This document shows, piece after piece, positions 63,947-64,000 of a stretch of 64,000 nucleotides of DNA. Below the pieces are notes generated by a model. The model saw nothing but the letters and a program-made list of their open reading frames with translations. It was not told where the DNA came from and did no database searches. The stretch spans positions 1,054,001-1,118,000 of the forward strand of contig OY987234.1 of the NCBI GenBank assembly GCA_963920705.1, given 5' to 3'. A program made the translations under genes and the position numbers. The first letter of the stretch is position 1; the number at the start of each line of letters is the position of its first letter. Origin of the DNA: Odiellus spinosus (Eukaryota; Arthropoda; Arachnida; Opiliones; Phalangiidae).

Positions 63947-64000
63947 TCACAAGTGTAGATCCACAAATTTCCCAAGTGTAGATCCACAAATTTCCCAAGT

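Larger units (their letters stand above)
1..64000 (+). repeat. 23-bp tandem satellite array filling the whole window
   Basis: The window is a continuous head-to-tail array of a 23-bp unit; 64,000/23 gives about 2,780 copies. The consensus is CCACAAATTT followed by CCCAAGTGYAGAT. Most units differ from it at zero to two positions. Every unit reads in the same direction, and I saw no inverted block and no unique spacer. The commonest variation is C or T at the Y. The next are AAATG for AAGTG, and substitutions in the CCAC that follows GAT. The unit has no CpG, one GATC and one AAATTT. The + strand of the C form holds 7 C to 3 G and 8 A to 5 T, so skew is constant over 64 kb. Both ends are cut by the window. 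The setting is probably eukaryotic heterochromatin, but the species and chromosome position cannot be read from the sequence. Confidence 0.98.
1..64000. other. No genes: 64 kb without coding, RNA or mobile-element sequence
   Basis: Read on both strands, no segment departs from the 23-bp periodicity for more than a few bases. There is therefore no room for a tRNA, rRNA, transposon, promoter or terminator. Long open frames are plentiful, especially on the minus strand (for example 22236-25682, 35946-38540, 21086-23587 and 18855-21335). They translate into a 23-residue repeat such as LHLGNLWICTWEICGSAL and continue until a mutated unit supplies a stop. I do not annotate them as genes, for the reasons given under the rejected items. 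Confidence 0.93.

Noticed and set aside
1-64000. CRISPR array
   Set aside because: The period of 23 bp is shorter than a repeat plus spacer, and there are no variable spacers; the whole unit repeats. No cas genes.
1-64000. Telomeric or CENP-B-bound alpha-like satellite
   Set aside because: No telomere-type hexamer or heptamer and no sequence resembling a CENP-B box. The unit is far shorter than the roughly 171-bp alpha monomer.
1-64000. Transposon-derived tandem repeat (Helitron, Maverick or LTR remnants)
   Set aside because: No terminal repeats, target-site duplications or coding remnants. Every base belongs to a 21-24-bp unit.
1-64000. G-quadruplex potential from GGG on the minus strand
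   Set aside because: GGG runs are about 20 bases apart, so loops are too long for a stable quadruplex.
1-64000. Source of phased 23-nt small RNAs because the unit length matches
   Set aside because: Unit length alone is no evidence. No promoter or hairpin arrangement is visible and all units lie in one direction.
1-64000. Origin with Dam-type GATC clusters (bacterial oriC or iteron plasmid)
   Set aside because: GATC density is a by-product of the unit. A 64-kb array without DnaA boxes, replication genes or any other gene does not fit a bacterial replicon.

Overview
The whole 64,000-base window is one uninterrupted satellite array. It is built from about 2,780 head-to-tail copies of a 23-bp unit, all in the same orientation. 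The consensus starts with the ten bases CCACAAATTT and continues with the thirteen bases CCCAAGTGYAGAT. The array is already in progress at base 1 and still running at base 64,000, so neither edge lies in the window. I found no stretch of unrelated sequence, no RNA gene, no transposon and no believable protein gene. The many long open frames, up to 1,148 codons on the minus strand, follow arithmetically from a stop-free 23-bp unit.

The organism cannot be identified from this sequence. A satellite this long, with layered higher-order repeats, fits a eukaryotic heterochromatic block (centromeric, pericentromeric, subtelomeric, or on a sex or B chromosome). That is inference: there is no telomere motif, no CENP-B-like box and no flanking gene to place it. 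The consensus is about 39-43% GC, has no CpG, and is strongly strand-asymmetric (C over G and A over T on the + strand).

The interest lies in how variant units are arranged. Units differ by recurring marks: C or T at TGYAG, AAATG for AAGTG, GATAATC for GATCCAC, CACAATTTTCC, CACAAAGTTCC, CACATTTTTCC, TTTTAGAAG, and rare units of 21, 22 or 24 bp. Used as a barcode, these marks show the array is a mosaic of large direct tandem duplications, most nearly identical. From left to right the duplicated lengths are 2,184 bp (1990-6357), 1,655/1,586 bp (5520-8760), 2,412 bp (8739-13562), 3,332 bp (11661-18324), 2,231 bp (17967-22428), a partial 3,450-bp pair (22.1-26.6 kb), 1,265 bp (27854-30383), 438 bp (37504-38379), 898 bp (40.2-42.1 kb), 3,914 bp (45308-52432), another 1,265 bp (52903-55432), 1,862/2,000 bp (56.66-60.52 kb) and 506 bp (60484-61495). 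Each is a whole number of 23-bp units once the off-length units are counted. Several overlap, so duplications were built on earlier ones.

By marker content there are three broad domains. The left third (1 to about 31 kb) carries the CACAATTTTCC form of a five-unit cassette. The right half (about 31.6-62.2 kb) mostly carries CACATTTTTCCCAAGGG in that place. A 37.6-49.75 kb core inside it holds all twelve copies of a 24-bp unit. A 39-unit period (897/898 bp) occurs in both the left and right domains.
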